A stretch of 64,000 nt of DNA from Amphiura filiformis. Taxonomy: Eukaryota; Echinodermata; Ophiuroidea; Amphilepidida; Amphiuridae. Below, piece after piece: positions 35,000 to 46,280 of this stretch (its first letter is position 1; the number at the start of each line of letters is the position of its first letter). A program made the translations under genes and the position numbers. Location: the NCBI RefSeq assembly GCF_039555335.1, contig NC_092646.1:26027280-26091279 (forward strand), in the 5' to 3' direction. The notes under the pieces are model-generated. The model made no database searches and was not told the origin of the DNA. It was given only the letters and a program-made list of their open reading frames with translations.

Positions 35000-35890
35000 G
35001 CCTTCATGATTTGAATACAGGTATTTAGAATGCATGATATATTCTGTCAGTTCGTGCCACGTCACTTCCGGTTGATGATGCGACTCAAATTTGAGTGAAA
35101 CAAAAATTAAGTCCTTGGTTTGTTTTTTTGTTGATGATTTCTGTCATTGGTGTTGTGTATATTTCCATCGCAAATAGTCAGTGGAATCAAACAAGTTTCT
35201 AAGTTAACAGAGTGGAAATTACTTAACTTGATTTATCGTTTTATATAATGACAAACCGACAATTAAATTCCATGGCCGAGTGTTGGTTTTTCGGAAATTT
35301 GGACTTGAGTGACAACATTGATAGTCTCCTTTACAGCCGGTTTCTGTTGTTGATTACAAACCGTGAGCCATGTGAAGCTTGGGCCGAAGACTAGAAGCTG
35401 GACCGACAGAATAGTACTATGCCAAACACACATTTTACAGACTGTTGCTGATGACCACTGTATAGCCCAATCATTCCATAAACCATTTAAAACAACACGG
35501 GTACAAGGGTGGTTTGTAAGCTCACTTGTGGCAGGACTGTAGAAAAGCACTGACATCACTACCAACTCAGTTGAAATAAACTATAGCCCTAAAGGACACC
35601 ATAGTATAGCGCATCTTCAAATCTGACTGCTTGTGACTCGGATCACATTTATCGTGTTCAATATCCAGCATTCATACACTCCTATATTAAAGCAGCCAAT
35701 CAGAAAGTGTTTCGAGCGCGTTCGCGTCGCGTAGGATTGATTCACTTTTCGGGCGGGTTGATGCATTTATAGTTGCTTCTGTTTTCCAACATTTTTAGTG
35801 ATAATTTGTTATATAAAAAAAGTAAAAATCACGTGTTTTTTTCTTCTCATGTATGAAATAGATTAATAAACTTGTATTACTTACTGCTCT
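35000..35890. other. Intron stretch; partial match to 28640-28870, no gene
   Basis: The run from ACATTTTACAGACTGTTG to GGATCACATTTATCGTGTTC matches 28655-28890, which lies at the same place after the acidic exon at 28352. This supports duplication of exon plus intron. GTATGTAAGCTCACTTGT-like text also appears near 13240 in weaker form. Confidence 0.6.
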
Positions 35891-35894
35891 CGAT

Positions 35895-36003
35895 ATTAAA
35901 CAAAATAATGCACTTGCGCTGATGTTGATGCGTCTAATGCACTCCCCTTCGGGCTCGTGCATTAGACGCATCAACATCAGCGCTGCGCATTATTTTGTCT
36001 AAT
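35895..36003. repeat. Near-perfect palindrome, 109 nt
   Basis: GCGCTGATGTTGATGCGTCT then AATGCA at the left pairs with TGCATTAGACGCATCAACAT at the right, with the loop CTCCCCTTCGGGCTCG. Unrelated in sequence to the other palindromes here. Confidence 0.82.
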
Positions 36004-36640
36004 TCTCTCCCAATAAAATACTGGCATTAACCTATAGTTAATAGAACCCTATTGTTTCTAGAATATTTTGGAAAATAGCCATATAACAGCGTGGTTATGG
36101 TAATTTATTATTACTACACCTCATAAATATTTATTAGGTAATCTATCTTATCGGTTAATAACGCCCGCGTCCGAGTACGGTATTTTGACTACTTCCCCAC
36201 GCCTGTGCAATTATACGGGCACCTGGGAAAGTAGGAAAAATTTCCGTACCCCTAGTACCACATGATGTCTCGACCCCGCGCGTCACCGTTGCTTCGATCA
36301 GAGATACATGTAGCATTATGCAACACAACAGCGATTCTGCAGATGCGTTTATCATGAAAATAGCGTCTGCTGCAGTTATTTTGCCGAGATCACCGATGGA
36401 TAATAACACACAAATTTGATGTTTTATGAAACAAAATGTTATTTATGGAAAGTTAAAAAGAAAATTAGAATAATATAGGTCAAAATGTAAATATTGATTG
36501 AACAGAAATCCTCCAATAAAATCAGGTAAGCATTAAAATATTATTTACCATGCCAGCCGGCACATTGACTGGTGTTTGTTTTGACTTTTGTTTACAATTT
36601 TACCGTGATAGTGAAAATATTTATGAGGTATAGTAAAATA

Positions 36641-36805
36641 AATACAACATGTTTCATTTCGGGGAAGTAGTCAAAACTACTGGTCCCTCGGTGTTGGGTG
36701 ATTTGACTACTTCCCTCCCGCTGATGCGTCGGGAAGTATTCAAATCATCCAACACCTCGGGACCAGTAGTTTTGACTACTTCCCCGAAATGAAACATGTT
36801 GTATT
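36641..36805. repeat. Near-perfect palindrome, 165 nt
   Basis: AATACAACATGTTTCATTTC at the left and GAAATGAAACATGTTGTATT at the right continue inward through GGGGAAGTAGTCAAAACTAC. The loop includes CTCCCGCTGATGCGTCGG. Confidence 0.82.
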
Positions 36806-36897
36806 TGTATATTAACTGTGTAACTTGTGCTCTGAATTGTCAAATCAATGAATTATATCGTTTTTATTTTGCATTTCTGTGCTTTTTTTTTTGACAG

Positions 36898-36915
36898 CTA
36901 ATGGGGTACCAAATG
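36898..36915 (+). CDS. Linker micro-exon, 18 nt (ANGVPNG)
   Basis: The acceptor is CTTTTTTTTTTGACAG and the donor GTACGTATACACCAATAAT, a diverged form of the linker donor context. The exon is 18 nt, phase 1-1, and reads ANGVPN plus a split codon that gives Asp with the basic exon at 37614. It sits exactly where a linker is expected between the acidic exon at 34923 and the basic exon at 37614. ANG recurs at the start of the exon at 41081. Confidence 0.66.
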
Positions 36916-37468
36916 GTACGTATACACCAATAATTTGTCATTAATGACTAATTCTTAAACAACTTATCACCTGTGTTATATGAGACGATAGATGAACCTG
37001 ATTATGATTTTCTTAAAAATAATATCAGCTAAACTAATTGCATTTTGACCCCACAATAGGATGATTTTAGGGATTTGACTGTTTTTGGCTTTATAATTTA
37101 ATTCCTGAGATGGGAATATTTTCCTGTTGCTGGAAACAATTAAAGTTGAAAGAAATTAAAAAATGTTTCTGTGGTGCTGTATTGCAAAAGTTATTCTCTG
37201 CGACTATCAGTGGATGTCCCCATGGGGAGGTGCATTTGACCCCACACCATCTTGTGATTTGCCCCTCCCCAACTTACCCCAGTCAAATAAGAAACATAAA
37301 GAAAACCTTTTTAGACCCAAAACAACAAATTTTAGGCAATTTTTGCCATGTTTGCACTGCCCCAAAATGTTCTTGCCCCACCCCCAGAAAAATCACAAGC
37401 AACAAATAACTCCACTTGATTGGTAGTGTCACACATATACAACATGTTTGTGTGATGTTTTGTACTAG

Positions 37469-37503
37469 ATGAATCTCAGAGGAGAAAAAGAAAAACTATT
37501 TAA
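37469..37503 (+). pseudogene. Decayed or terminal copy of the basic exon
   Basis: ACATGTTTGTGTGATGTTTTGTACTAG resembles the acceptor region of the basic exon 145 nt downstream. Entered in phase 1 the sequence reads DESQRRKRKTI and then stops at 37501-37503. There is no donor at the expected place. After the stop, TTTAACCATGATATATGAAA belongs to the usual upstream intron of basic exons. It is either a broken tandem copy or an alternative last exon; no polyadenylation signal is evident close by. Confidence 0.5.
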
Positions 37504-37613
37504 CCATGATATATGAAAATGAAACTTGATGCAAAAGTAATAATTTAGTCCTTGTATAGCGATGGTCACTGGTTGCATCACATACAACCTGTTTGTGTGA
37601 TTTTATTTTTTAG

Positions 37614-37667
37614 ATGGAACGCCAGAGAGAAAGAGGGGAAAGAAGAAGGGGAAGAAGAAGAAGAAAC
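37614..37667 (+). CDS. Basic exon, 54 nt, poly-Lys tract
   Basis: The acceptor is TTTGTGTGATTTTATTTTTTAG and the donor GTAAGTAGCC. The exon is 54 nt, phase 1-1. It reads DGTPERKRGKKKGKKKKK, with eleven Lys or Arg, and leaves a C that gives Pro with the exon at 41081. It is the best-preserved basic exon. The upstream intron (GATGCAAAAGTAATAATTTA) is shared with 16975 and 62235. The downstream GGGCTATTC element lies at the same place as after 16975. Confidence 0.75.
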
Positions 37668-37685
37668 GTAAGTAGCCAACTCTAT

Positions 37686-37785
37686 TGGGTTATTCCAGTT
37701 GAAATCCACACACCCCCTATGGAAGGCATGACCTTAATCACCCACACAGGGGGTATCACTTTCAACATGAATAGCCATTGATCAC
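37686..37785. repeat. GGGCTATTC-family short copy
   Basis: TGGGTTATTCCAGTTGAAAT lies at the left and TTTCAACATGAATAGCCA at the right. It is positioned after the donor at 37668 as the copy at 17036 is after its donor, and is then followed by TTGATCACA as in the empty site near 62285. Confidence 0.75.
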
Positions 37786-38294
37786 AAGTTATGTCTGGGA
37801 TGACTGCCATTGAATACTTAGCATACACAAAATATTTTTTTGTTTTATGTTTTTTATGTTTTTTAATTTTTTTTCAAGTTTAAAGGCACATTAACAGAAT
37901 GATTTATTCTGAAGTGCTAAGATCATTAGGATCATTCACAGTTAATTTGGAAAAAAATGTTTACCTTTTCATCTGTCACATATTAAAAATGCATTGGTTT
38001 TCCATGCATTTATAACATGTGATAGATAAAAGAGGTAAATTTTTCAAATTTTTTCAAAGTACCTGTAAGTGATCCCAGCACTTTAGAATAGGTCCAGTGG
38101 TACTCTAAAGTCATTGAATACTTTCGAAATTAAAAAAAAAAAAATTCCGATATCCGATCCGATACCGATATTGCAGATATTGGGCCAATACGATATCCGA
38201 TCCGATAATTGGTTGAGCCCTATAAATAGGTACACCCCAATAAAAGGTGCAGTTACAGCTGTGATCCCAGCAGGGGTTCTTGGAAGGATCTAAA

Positions 38295-38574
38295 TGGGCT
38301 ATTCCAGTTGAAATCCACACTACCCCTGTGGAAGATTTTGGAAATACCTTCCACAGTGGGAGTAAGTTTATCAAATGTAATTGGTTAGAGTTAAACATTT
38401 TGAAGCCCATACTCCCCCTGTATTGTGGTTTTACCTTATCTTCCACAACTGGAGTGAGTATTTCAAATGGAAGTTGCCCAATTGTCTGTTCTATTCAAAC
38501 TCAGACTCTCTCTGTGGAAGACTTTAGCTAAATCTTAGACAGGGGTAGTGTGGATTTTAAATGGAATAGCCCAA
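38295..38574. repeat. GGGCTATTC-family long copy
   Basis: TGGGCTATTCCAGTTGAAAT at the left and TTTAAATGGAATAGCCCA at the right, close in length and order to 1049-1321 and 2594-2875. Confidence 0.75.
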
Positions 38575-39060
38575 TGACCTGCCAAACTGATTTCTCTTCA
38601 CACGAAACCTTTAATATGTGTATGAAGGGTCTGCATAAAACAAACATGTGACCAGCTCCAACAAAACCCGGAACATGTCGCCAAGCCCAGACAAACAAGT
38701 ACCTAGACCAGTGACTTTGACTCGCGTGTGAAGCCGACACTGCTTAGCAACGACTTTGACAAAGACGCAACCCAGACGCAAGCAAGCAGATAATGTTCGC
38801 GTCTACGGAACATGTTGCATTTGACGCGGGCGATAACTGCGCAGTAACCACGCAAACGAGCGCGTCAGAATGTACGCGATATATCTCCGTGCCTAGTAAC
38901 CCTGTCAATCCGTCAATATCACCTTGGATACGGGGCTTCACCTCCCGCTGTGGTAAGGGATGGGCAGTCATAGGTCTAGGTGGTATGTCTATGTCGCCAA
39001 GCATGTTTTTTGAGTTATAGGCCTTTAAAGATGAAATTCCCATAAAAAAAAATCAAATTT
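38575..39060. other. GC-richer stretch, no gene supported
   Basis: Unlike its surroundings this segment is rich in CG (GACGCAACCCAGACGCAAGC near 38762). Short open frames of up to about 100 codons on both strands share no recognisable family. Probably another repeat or a transferred fragment. Confidence 0.4.
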
Positions 39061-39068
39061 TGGAATTC

Positions 39069-39725
39069 TTAAGGGAAGGGGTATGAACGTTTGGACAGTA
39101 TTTACTGTGGGACATTAGAGCACATCAGACATATCGATTGCATTCTGAATACGAAGAATGTCCTTCTGATATCAAATAATTTTGATTTTTGAAATTACAA
39201 TGTAATACACATTTTATGGCAAATGATTAAAATTGATATTTTTGATATTTAACAGTACTTTCTGAAGTAAACTTTATAAATCTGATAATTTATACTTAAA
39301 GTGTATGTAGGTGGGATGAAAAGCCGACGATCAATTGAAAATTTTGACCTTTCATATTGAAGATATGTTGAACACCCAAAAAAAAAGGTCTTTTTGGGAA
39401 AAAATCCATATCTTCAATATGAAAGGTCAAAATTTTCAATTGCTCGTCGGCTTTTCCTCCCAGCTACATACACTTTAAGAATATATCATTAGATTTATAA
39501 AATTTATTTCGAGGACTGTTATATATCAAAAATTTGAAAAATATCAAATTTTAATAATTTGTCATAAAATTTGTATTATATTGTGAATTTCAAAAAAATG
39601 AAAATTATTTGATATCAGAAAGACATGCTTTGTATTCAGAATGCAATTCGATACGTCTGAGGTGCTCTCATGTCCCACAAAAAATACTGTCGAAATGCCA
39701 TAAACGCTCATTCTAGATCCCTTAA
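39069..39725. mobile_element. TTAA-flanked palindromic element, 650 nt
   Basis: TTAA at both ends borders GGGA and TCCC. The long arms pair through GTATTTACTGTGGGAC, GAATGTCCTTCTGATATC and AAAATTTTGACCTTTCATAT. Partial copies occur near 12900, 13110, 14270, 15050 and 22730 and, split by insertions, at 43567-52135. Confidence 0.8.
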
Positions 39726-41080
39726 TTTCATGGTAATTGACTGTGGGACTAAGTGGACTTTCAAGTCCTTGAAACTACTTACTAAAAAGAGGTTTATGTA
39801 TTCAATAAATAGCAGTTGAAATATGATAATCCCTATTCAATCCCGTGTATATTAGGCAGGAAACTAATTAGCCCATTACTCAGAATAGGAATTTGGCAAA
39901 AATATCAAGGTACCATTTACAAAATTATCCATATCTTCAAAAGTATTGATGCCATTTATATAATTTAGGTATCATTTTAAAACTTATTGTCTTGTGGCTA
40001 CATTTTTATTCAAATCATGAAATGTCACAAATGTGACTTGTCCCTGGTTTTGTCAGAGCAGGCACATAATATGTGAAAAACCTGTTTGACTCAAATTCTT
40101 TGCATATCTATTTAAAATGTTGGGTATAAAGCACTATGAAAACATTTTAAAACATTCTATATCATTTGTCATCACTGATATAGCATTTTACAATGTTTTG
40201 GCAACTATGGAAGATTTAAGAAAAGTTCTCCACAGATAGAGGGAGTCTATTTTTCAAATGGAATTGGCTATAGAGTTAATTATAAATTTGTATATGGCTT
40301 AACCTATATCTTCCACAACTGGTGTATTTCAAATGGAAGTTACCAAATTGTCTCTTCTATTTGAAACTTATACTTACTCTGCAGGAGACTTGAGCTATAT
40401 TCCACAAGGGCCAGAGGAGGCTTAAATACATTCCCACAATGTGTATGATTGGGAAATTTGATCAATATAACCTAATTTTAAAGGCAAAGTCCCTATTACC
40501 ACACACAAAGTAGTAATTTAAAATTGCAGCCAATAAGCTAATAGCCAAGACTTAAAAAATTAAATTTGATTTTCTTATAGAAAACATTCATATTGTCCCA
40601 CTGCATTAATTTTATTCATAAGTCTCAATGTTTTGAATGTTAAATAAAAGGATGAAAACACCAGACATTTGCACACAATCCAAATGCAAGGTATGGTCAA
40701 CTATGCCACATGTGTACAAAAGGCAGACATACCAAGGCCAGAAACCCCATAGGGTTATGGCAATGTATTTAATGCTATGCATGCTAGCCATATAGGCTTC
40801 AATCTTTAAAAGCTTTTAGATATTTTCTCAAAATATTAAGAGCTATCTCAAGAACCTCTGAACCAATACTAGGCTTGTTTGTACTCATTTTAATGCATTT
40901 TTCATGCAGATTCCAAATATGGGCATGAAAATTTACAATTCTGAAATTTTTGAATTTTTTTTTTTTTTGAAACTTGTCGTCTGCAGTCGACACCAGCGTG
41001 GAAAGAGTTAAACATCCTCTGCACAAGGTCAATGTGGAATGGATAATAGCATATTGTTTCTCTTTGTGTCATTTATTTAG
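39726..41080. other. Intron stretch with old repeats, no gene
   Basis: A worn GGGCTATTC-family copy lies at about 40200-40435. Segment 40805-41000 (AAAATATTAAGAGCTATCTC, then GTCGTCTGCAGTCGACACC) is repeated inverted at 59480-59690. The end is the acceptor of the exon at 41081. Confidence 0.55.
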
Positions 41081-41185
41081 CAAATGGACAGGAAGAGAGC
41101 AATGAAGATAACCCAAACTTCACTGGTATGGGTGGCTTTAAGAAATCATCGACAGAGAATGAAGCTGGTGGCTTCGGTGACATAG
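41081..41185 (+). CDS. Exon: mixed, Gly/Asn/Glu-rich with glycosylation sequon
   Basis: The acceptor is TGTCATTTATTTAG and the donor GTAGGC. At 105 nt it is the longest recognised exon, phase 1-1. It reads PNGQEESNEDNPNFTGMGG then FKKSSTENEAGGFGDIG. NFT is an N-glycosylation sequon, meaningful only if the protein is secreted. It has the least repetitive composition of the array and contains several hydrophobic residues (F, M, I), so it may mark a break between cassettes. There is no close paralog in the window. Confidence 0.72.
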   Translation, partial: QMDRKRAMKITQTSLVWVALRNHRQRMKLVASVT

Positions 41186-41644
41186 GTAGGCATTTTATGT
41201 TTGCACATTTTTCCACAAATTGTGCTTGACGGAGACCTGAGACTCGTATAACTAATATATTCAGGGATCCTACCAGCCACCAACTTGGGGGGAAAAACAG
41301 CCCGAATCAGGGAGTGGCCCTACAGAGGGCAATTGTTTTGTCGTTTTGGCATACGCATGTCTTGCAAACAAATTCTTAAACAGAGAATTCTTAATAGAGA
41401 ACATTCCTACAATAATCTTCTTGGTTCTTGCCTGTGTGATATGACACAATATAACATGGGTCAGCATGTGTGCATAAACGTGATACACCTACTTGCTATA
41501 TATTTGAACCAATCTGAGGCGCATAGAAACAATGGGACAGATCAATTTTAAGCCCTAGGTAATTGCTTGTAAAATGTAGGATTTAATTTGATTAAAATTT
41601 GTAATACTTACGATATTTTTATTTGAATTAAAGTGTTTAAGAAT

Positions 41645-41875
41645 GAGAATAAAGGTATTGTTTTTAGCCACTGTCGTGCATCTATCATCTCATATAACAC
41701 GGGCGACATCATTATTTTTGGCGTAAAACAGCTTGACTTTGCCTCATTGTTTTATTTCAACTCGGCTTCGCTTCATTGTTTTACTTAAAATAATGATGTC
41801 GCCCCATGTTATTTATATGAGATGATAGATGCACTCCAGCGGCGAAAAGCAATACCTTTATTCTCTAAGTATGAC
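41645..41875. repeat. Near-perfect palindrome, 231 nt
   Basis: GAGAATAAAGGTATTGTTTT at the left and AAAAGCAATACCTTTATTCTC at the right. The inner arms ATCATCTCATATAACACGGG and CATGTTATTTATATGAGATG pair, and the loop contains CTCGGCTTCGCTTC. Confidence 0.8.
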
Positions 41876-41963
41876 TCCAAACTGTACTACAACCACATGT
41901 ATAAATGGAGTTCATATTTTATATTTTTGGAAAGAATTCTCCCTTCTCCATCTCTATAATTAG

Positions 41964-42366
41964 AGACAGGGATAAAAAGAATTTATCGCGTCTGATGTCA
42001 CTGTCAATTACGATCTTTGATTGGTTAACACAGGTTAATCAGCGCGTAAAAGGTAGACCGATCTATCTGGTGCTGATCGGAGAAAAGGAATAGCAGCAAA
42101 TGGCGAAAAATTCTGTACTTTTACAAGGCAAAAAGCATCTTTTCTAGGCATTGTGGACATGGTGCCTTCGGTTAAGAAAGTTTCCTACTATAAAGACCTA
42201 ACTTTTGAGATGGTTTGCATGTCGAAAGATGCAAAAGTAACAATAAGGCGCCCGGTTATAAATCCGTGTTCAGCAAGTCATCATCACGACACTTGTAAAC
42301 AAACCGTGCTCGAATTTGATTGACAGATGACGTCAGACGCGATAAATTCTTTTTATCTGCGTCTTT
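41964..42366. mobile_element. Inverted-repeat element, GCGTCTGACGTCA-type ends, copy 1
   Basis: GGATAAAAAGAATTTATCGC then GTCTGA at the left pairs with TCAGACGCGATAAATTCTTT at the right. The inside (TATCTGGTGCTGATCGGAGA) is nearly identical to the copy at 55649. Confidence 0.75.
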
Positions 42367-43146
42367 ATATAGGTAGTTGTTTAAAACAATTAATCCGCAT
42401 TGTCTGAAAGTAGCTCTGTTATTTCTGGTTGGAAAAAAAATTGAATGAACACCCTTTCTGGAATTTTAGTTTTTAAAAAATTGCCCTTATTTTTGGCTTT
42501 AAAACATCCCATTTTTGTGATGTCATGAAAGTTTTAGTCTACCCCTTTGTAAACAATCATGAAAAGCTGGCAATAAAATAGGCCGACTTAGATAAAATTA
42601 TTTAATCAAATTCTGTAGTGTTTAATTATATGTCACAATGATATGGAAGATTTTGAATTATTGTTGATAGTTAAAATAAAAGACTTTGTGGTCAAGAGCA
42701 AGTTAACATGAGTCACCACATGTACAAGGCTGAAAAGAAAGGGAGAATGCAAAATATATATATAGCTGAATATAGACTGATTTTATACCTCACCCCATCC
42801 CTTTGTCACTGGTAGAAGCAATAAGTATGGTACATGTAGGATCAAACTTGGCATATTCTGCCCATGAGTTGTTGAGAGTCCAGGGACCTGTATATAAGGA
42901 CTTGTCCTTTGAAATTTCCAGGTGTGCTATGAGTTGCACTCCTCAAGACACTAACGTGTGCTGTAGGTGTGTGATTTGAAGTGCCCTCCTGTAGATGTTA
43001 AAGAAAGTCTTCGGCAATCACAACAATGCCTTACATGTTAGAAAAACAATCATCAAGCACGATTCATGTGGTTTTATTTAAAACAAAGTCATATTGTCCA
43101 TAAAAATGAATAAAAACAGCCGGCTCTCAACACGCAATATTCAAAA

Positions 43147-43270
43147 TTCCCGTGCCGAAATTGCCTGTGGCAATGACATCATGCTTATTTGTGCTCAATT
43201 GTCGTCAGCCTTCATTGTGTTACTGGGACGTCTTTGCCACAGGCAATTTCGGTGCCCAGGAAATTTGAAG
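43147..43270. repeat. Palindrome, about 124 nt
   Basis: TGCCGAAATTGCCTGTGGCAA at the left pairs with TTGCCACAGGCAATTTCGG at the right. The loop includes TTGTCGTCAGCCTTC. Confidence 0.75.
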
Positions 43271-43341
43271 TTGCAACAGTTGTTTATGACTAAATGTAAA
43301 GATGATATTGCTTGCTTATTTACTTGATTGGTTAATTGATG

Positions 43342-43388
43342 TTTGATTGATTGATTGATTGATTGATTGATCGATTATTGATTGATTT
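43342..43388. repeat. (GATT)n microsatellite ahead of an acceptor
   Basis: About ten GATT units lie 60-100 nt upstream of the acceptor at 43445, in the region where branch points usually lie. Confidence 0.8.
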
Positions 43389-43445
43389 TGAACAGTTTTA
43401 TTCATTTATACATTTCCATTTTTCTCTGTTTTTTTTTCACTGCAG

Positions 43446-43469
43446 GTGATCAACCAACCCAACCTGGTG
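43446..43469 (+). CDS. Linker-type exon, 24 nt (GDQPTQPGG)
   Basis: The acceptor is TTTTTTTTCACTGCAG and the donor GTAAGTAC, both strong. The exon is 24 nt, phase 1-1, and reads GDQPTQPG plus a split Gly. Length and Gly/Pro/Gln composition match the linker kind (compare GHSPVSQP at 29489), but the splice context differs from the GTATGTATACACC group. It may be an older or independent linker. The next recognised exon is 9.8 kb away, because nested transposons fill the intron. Confidence 0.66.
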
Positions 43470-43812
43470 GTAAGTACTTTGTTTTAATTCATATGCAGAC
43501 ATGGCTATGCTCATCGTCGTTGTGGCCCCTGAACATGTTTAAAACAAAACTACCAACCAGTTACTTTTAAAGGGATCTGGAATGAGCGTTTTGAGCGTTT
43601 CGACAGTATTTTTTGTGAGACATGAGAGCACATCAGATATATCGAATTGCATTATGAATACGAAGAATGTCTTTCTGATTCAAATAATTTTCATTTTTTG
43701 AAATTCACGATATAATACAAATTTTATGACAAATTATTAAAATTTGATATTTTTCACATTTTTTGATATATAACAGTCCTCAAAGTAAATTTTATAAATC
43801 TAATGATATATT

Positions 43813-46140
43813 CAATCAATCAGATTTATTTTATTTCCATCAAAAATTACAACAAAATACAATAATTATAAAAAGTACAACACGATGGAGGAGGTACAAC
43901 GATAAGCGAAGCCTGTAAATGCTGCACCCCCTGTATAATTAAATTACACAAATTAAAACAGAATTTACAAAAACAAAACGAGGATCTGTAGCCAAAAAAT
44001 TTAAACACAAATATAAGGAATCAATCAATTTAAATATAATATTGTACTATAATCATGAGTATTTAACATTAACATATAGCAAATTACAAACACTGATATA
44101 AAGCATAAAAGCAATGATAAACAACTTTGAGATGACATATTAAGTGGAGGCAATGATTTAATAGAATGATTAACAGAAATATCACACTATAATAATGAAG
44201 CAAAACATGCTTGGATCTACTTGTCATTCAGTAAGGCATGTACTCCTCTCTTAAAGAGAGAAATGTTGGTAGCCTGTCTAATCTCATAAGGTATTTGATT
44301 CCAAATTTTTGGACCATTTGAGACAACAGTACTTGTTTTGTGCAGTTGGTAATTATGCTTATTTCTAGTATTATAACTGTGAATATCCTTAAGACTCTTA
44401 AACATAGCATCAAATGATTTTGGTAACATACCTTGGGTATACTTATACATAAAATAGACAACTCTTTCTTGTACATATCAAATATATCAAGAACATTGTA
44501 TTTATCAAAAAGTGGTCTTGAATGGCTTAAATACGGACTATGAGATATTATTCTTAAAGCTCTTTTTTGTAGCTTAAATAATTTGTTCAGATATGCCTTG
44601 TTTGCATTTCCCCAAAGTAAAATACCGTAATTAAAATAGGGTACAACTAGTGAACAGTAAAGGTTATACAAAGTTTGTTCGGGTAAATAATGCTTCACCT
44701 TGTTCAAAACGCCAATATTTCGAGAAGACACATTACAAATATTAACAATCTGTTTCTTCCAAGAAAGATTTTCATCAATAGTTAATTAGACCCAGGAATT
44801 TGGCTTCTTTAACACAAGCCAGTTTACAACCATCTAAAGATATTACAATATTATTGTCATTGATTTCCTTGGTTTTGGACACAGTACCTAAAAACATGAG
44901 ATTTGTCTTTTTTGCATTGAATGAAAGTTTGTTAGCTTTGAACCAGTTAATTACCTCCCTCAGCTCATTATTAATTACATTACAGAGTTCATTAATATTT
45001 TCATGTGAGTAGAAAACAGTGGTATCATCAGCGAATAAAATAAATGATAGTAATTCTGATGTGTGAGCGATGTCATTCATATAGATGATGAAAAGCAGAG
45101 GACCCAATATTGATCCTTGTGGAACGCCACATAAAATCGGTTCATAAGATGAGACTTCTGAATTGTATGACGCATATTGTTTTCTCTCAGAAAGATAATT
45201 TGAAAACCATTGAGATGTTACTCCTCTAAAACCGTAGTGTTCCAGTTTGCTTATCAAAATATTATGATTTATGGTGTCAAATGCTTTTGACAGGTCCATA
45301 AAAATACCAGCTGTGTGTTTCTTTTCACTACTTGCATTTTCAATGTCACATACAAAATCCAAAACTGCCATATATGTGGAATGGTTGCTTCTAAAGCCAT
45401 ACTGCTTATCATACAAAACATTGAACTTATTTAAAAATCAATACATCTATTATACACAATCCGTTCAAGCAATTTAGAAAAACATGGTAACACTGAAACT
45501 GGTCTGTAGTTACCAAACATTTCAGGGTAGTCTTTTTTGTATATTGGAACTACCTTTGCCATTTTTAAATCATCTGGCACAACACCTGTGTTTAAAGAGA
45601 TTTAAAATCCTTTGCAGTGGATATGCAATTTCATTCGCAACTCTTTTAACAATATCGGATCCTATACCATCGTGACCTGGACTTTTTCTACTACCCAAAG
45701 TTGCAATAATTTTCAGAATTTCTTCTTCAGTGGTTGGTTTAAAGAAACATGTAGAACTATTTGCATTTTTTAGATAATCACAAAAATCTTTACCAGTATG
45801 GCTTATACTTTGTGCTAGTTTGGGTCCAATATTTGAAAATACTCATTGAACTTATCAGCAATTATCTTAGGATTTGTTATTGTTTCCCCATTACTTACAA
45901 ATTTTTGAGACATGTTACGCCTTTTACTTCTCAATATATTGTTGAGAATCTTCCAAGTATTTCTCATACTGTACCTTTCTCTTTCAAGCAATGAAGAAAA
46001 ATAATGACGTTTTGCCAGTCGGAGTAAAGATGTTAGCTTACTACGATATGATTTATATTTAGAAATGTTCTCCTCTGTTGGTTTTTTGATTGATTTCTTG
46101 TACAATATATTCTTTCTACGAATTGATTTTACTAACCCTT
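43813..46140 (-). pseudogene. LINE fragment (Jockey/CR1-like reverse transcriptase), 5'-truncated and frameshifted
   Basis: On the minus strand, 46105-45815 gives the linker before the reverse transcriptase (KRHYFSSLLERERYSMRNTW). 45416-44775 gives the polymerase core with YGFRSNHST, FMDLSKAFDTINH, GVPQGSILGPLLF and FADDTTVF. 44731-44217 gives the thumb region (PYFNYGILLWGNANKAYLNK). The two catalytic Asp of FADD are intact, but frame changes separate the three parts, and the endonuclease end is missing through 5' truncation. The 3' end has TGATTGAAT-type repeats instead of poly(A). Such elements insert by target-primed reverse transcription. This copy cannot move by itself. Confidence 0.88.
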
Positions 46141-46280
46141 TAAAGTGTTCTTAAAGTGTATGTAGCTGGGAGGAAAAGCCGATGATCAGTTGAAAATTTT
46201 GACCTTTCATATTGAAGATATGGATTTTTTTTCCAAAAAGACCTAATTTTTTTCTGGTGTTTTGGGTACTGTACTGTACT

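Noticed and set aside
44800-45675. Plus-strand open frames within the LINE
   Set aside because: They are antisense shadows of the minus-strand reverse transcriptase.
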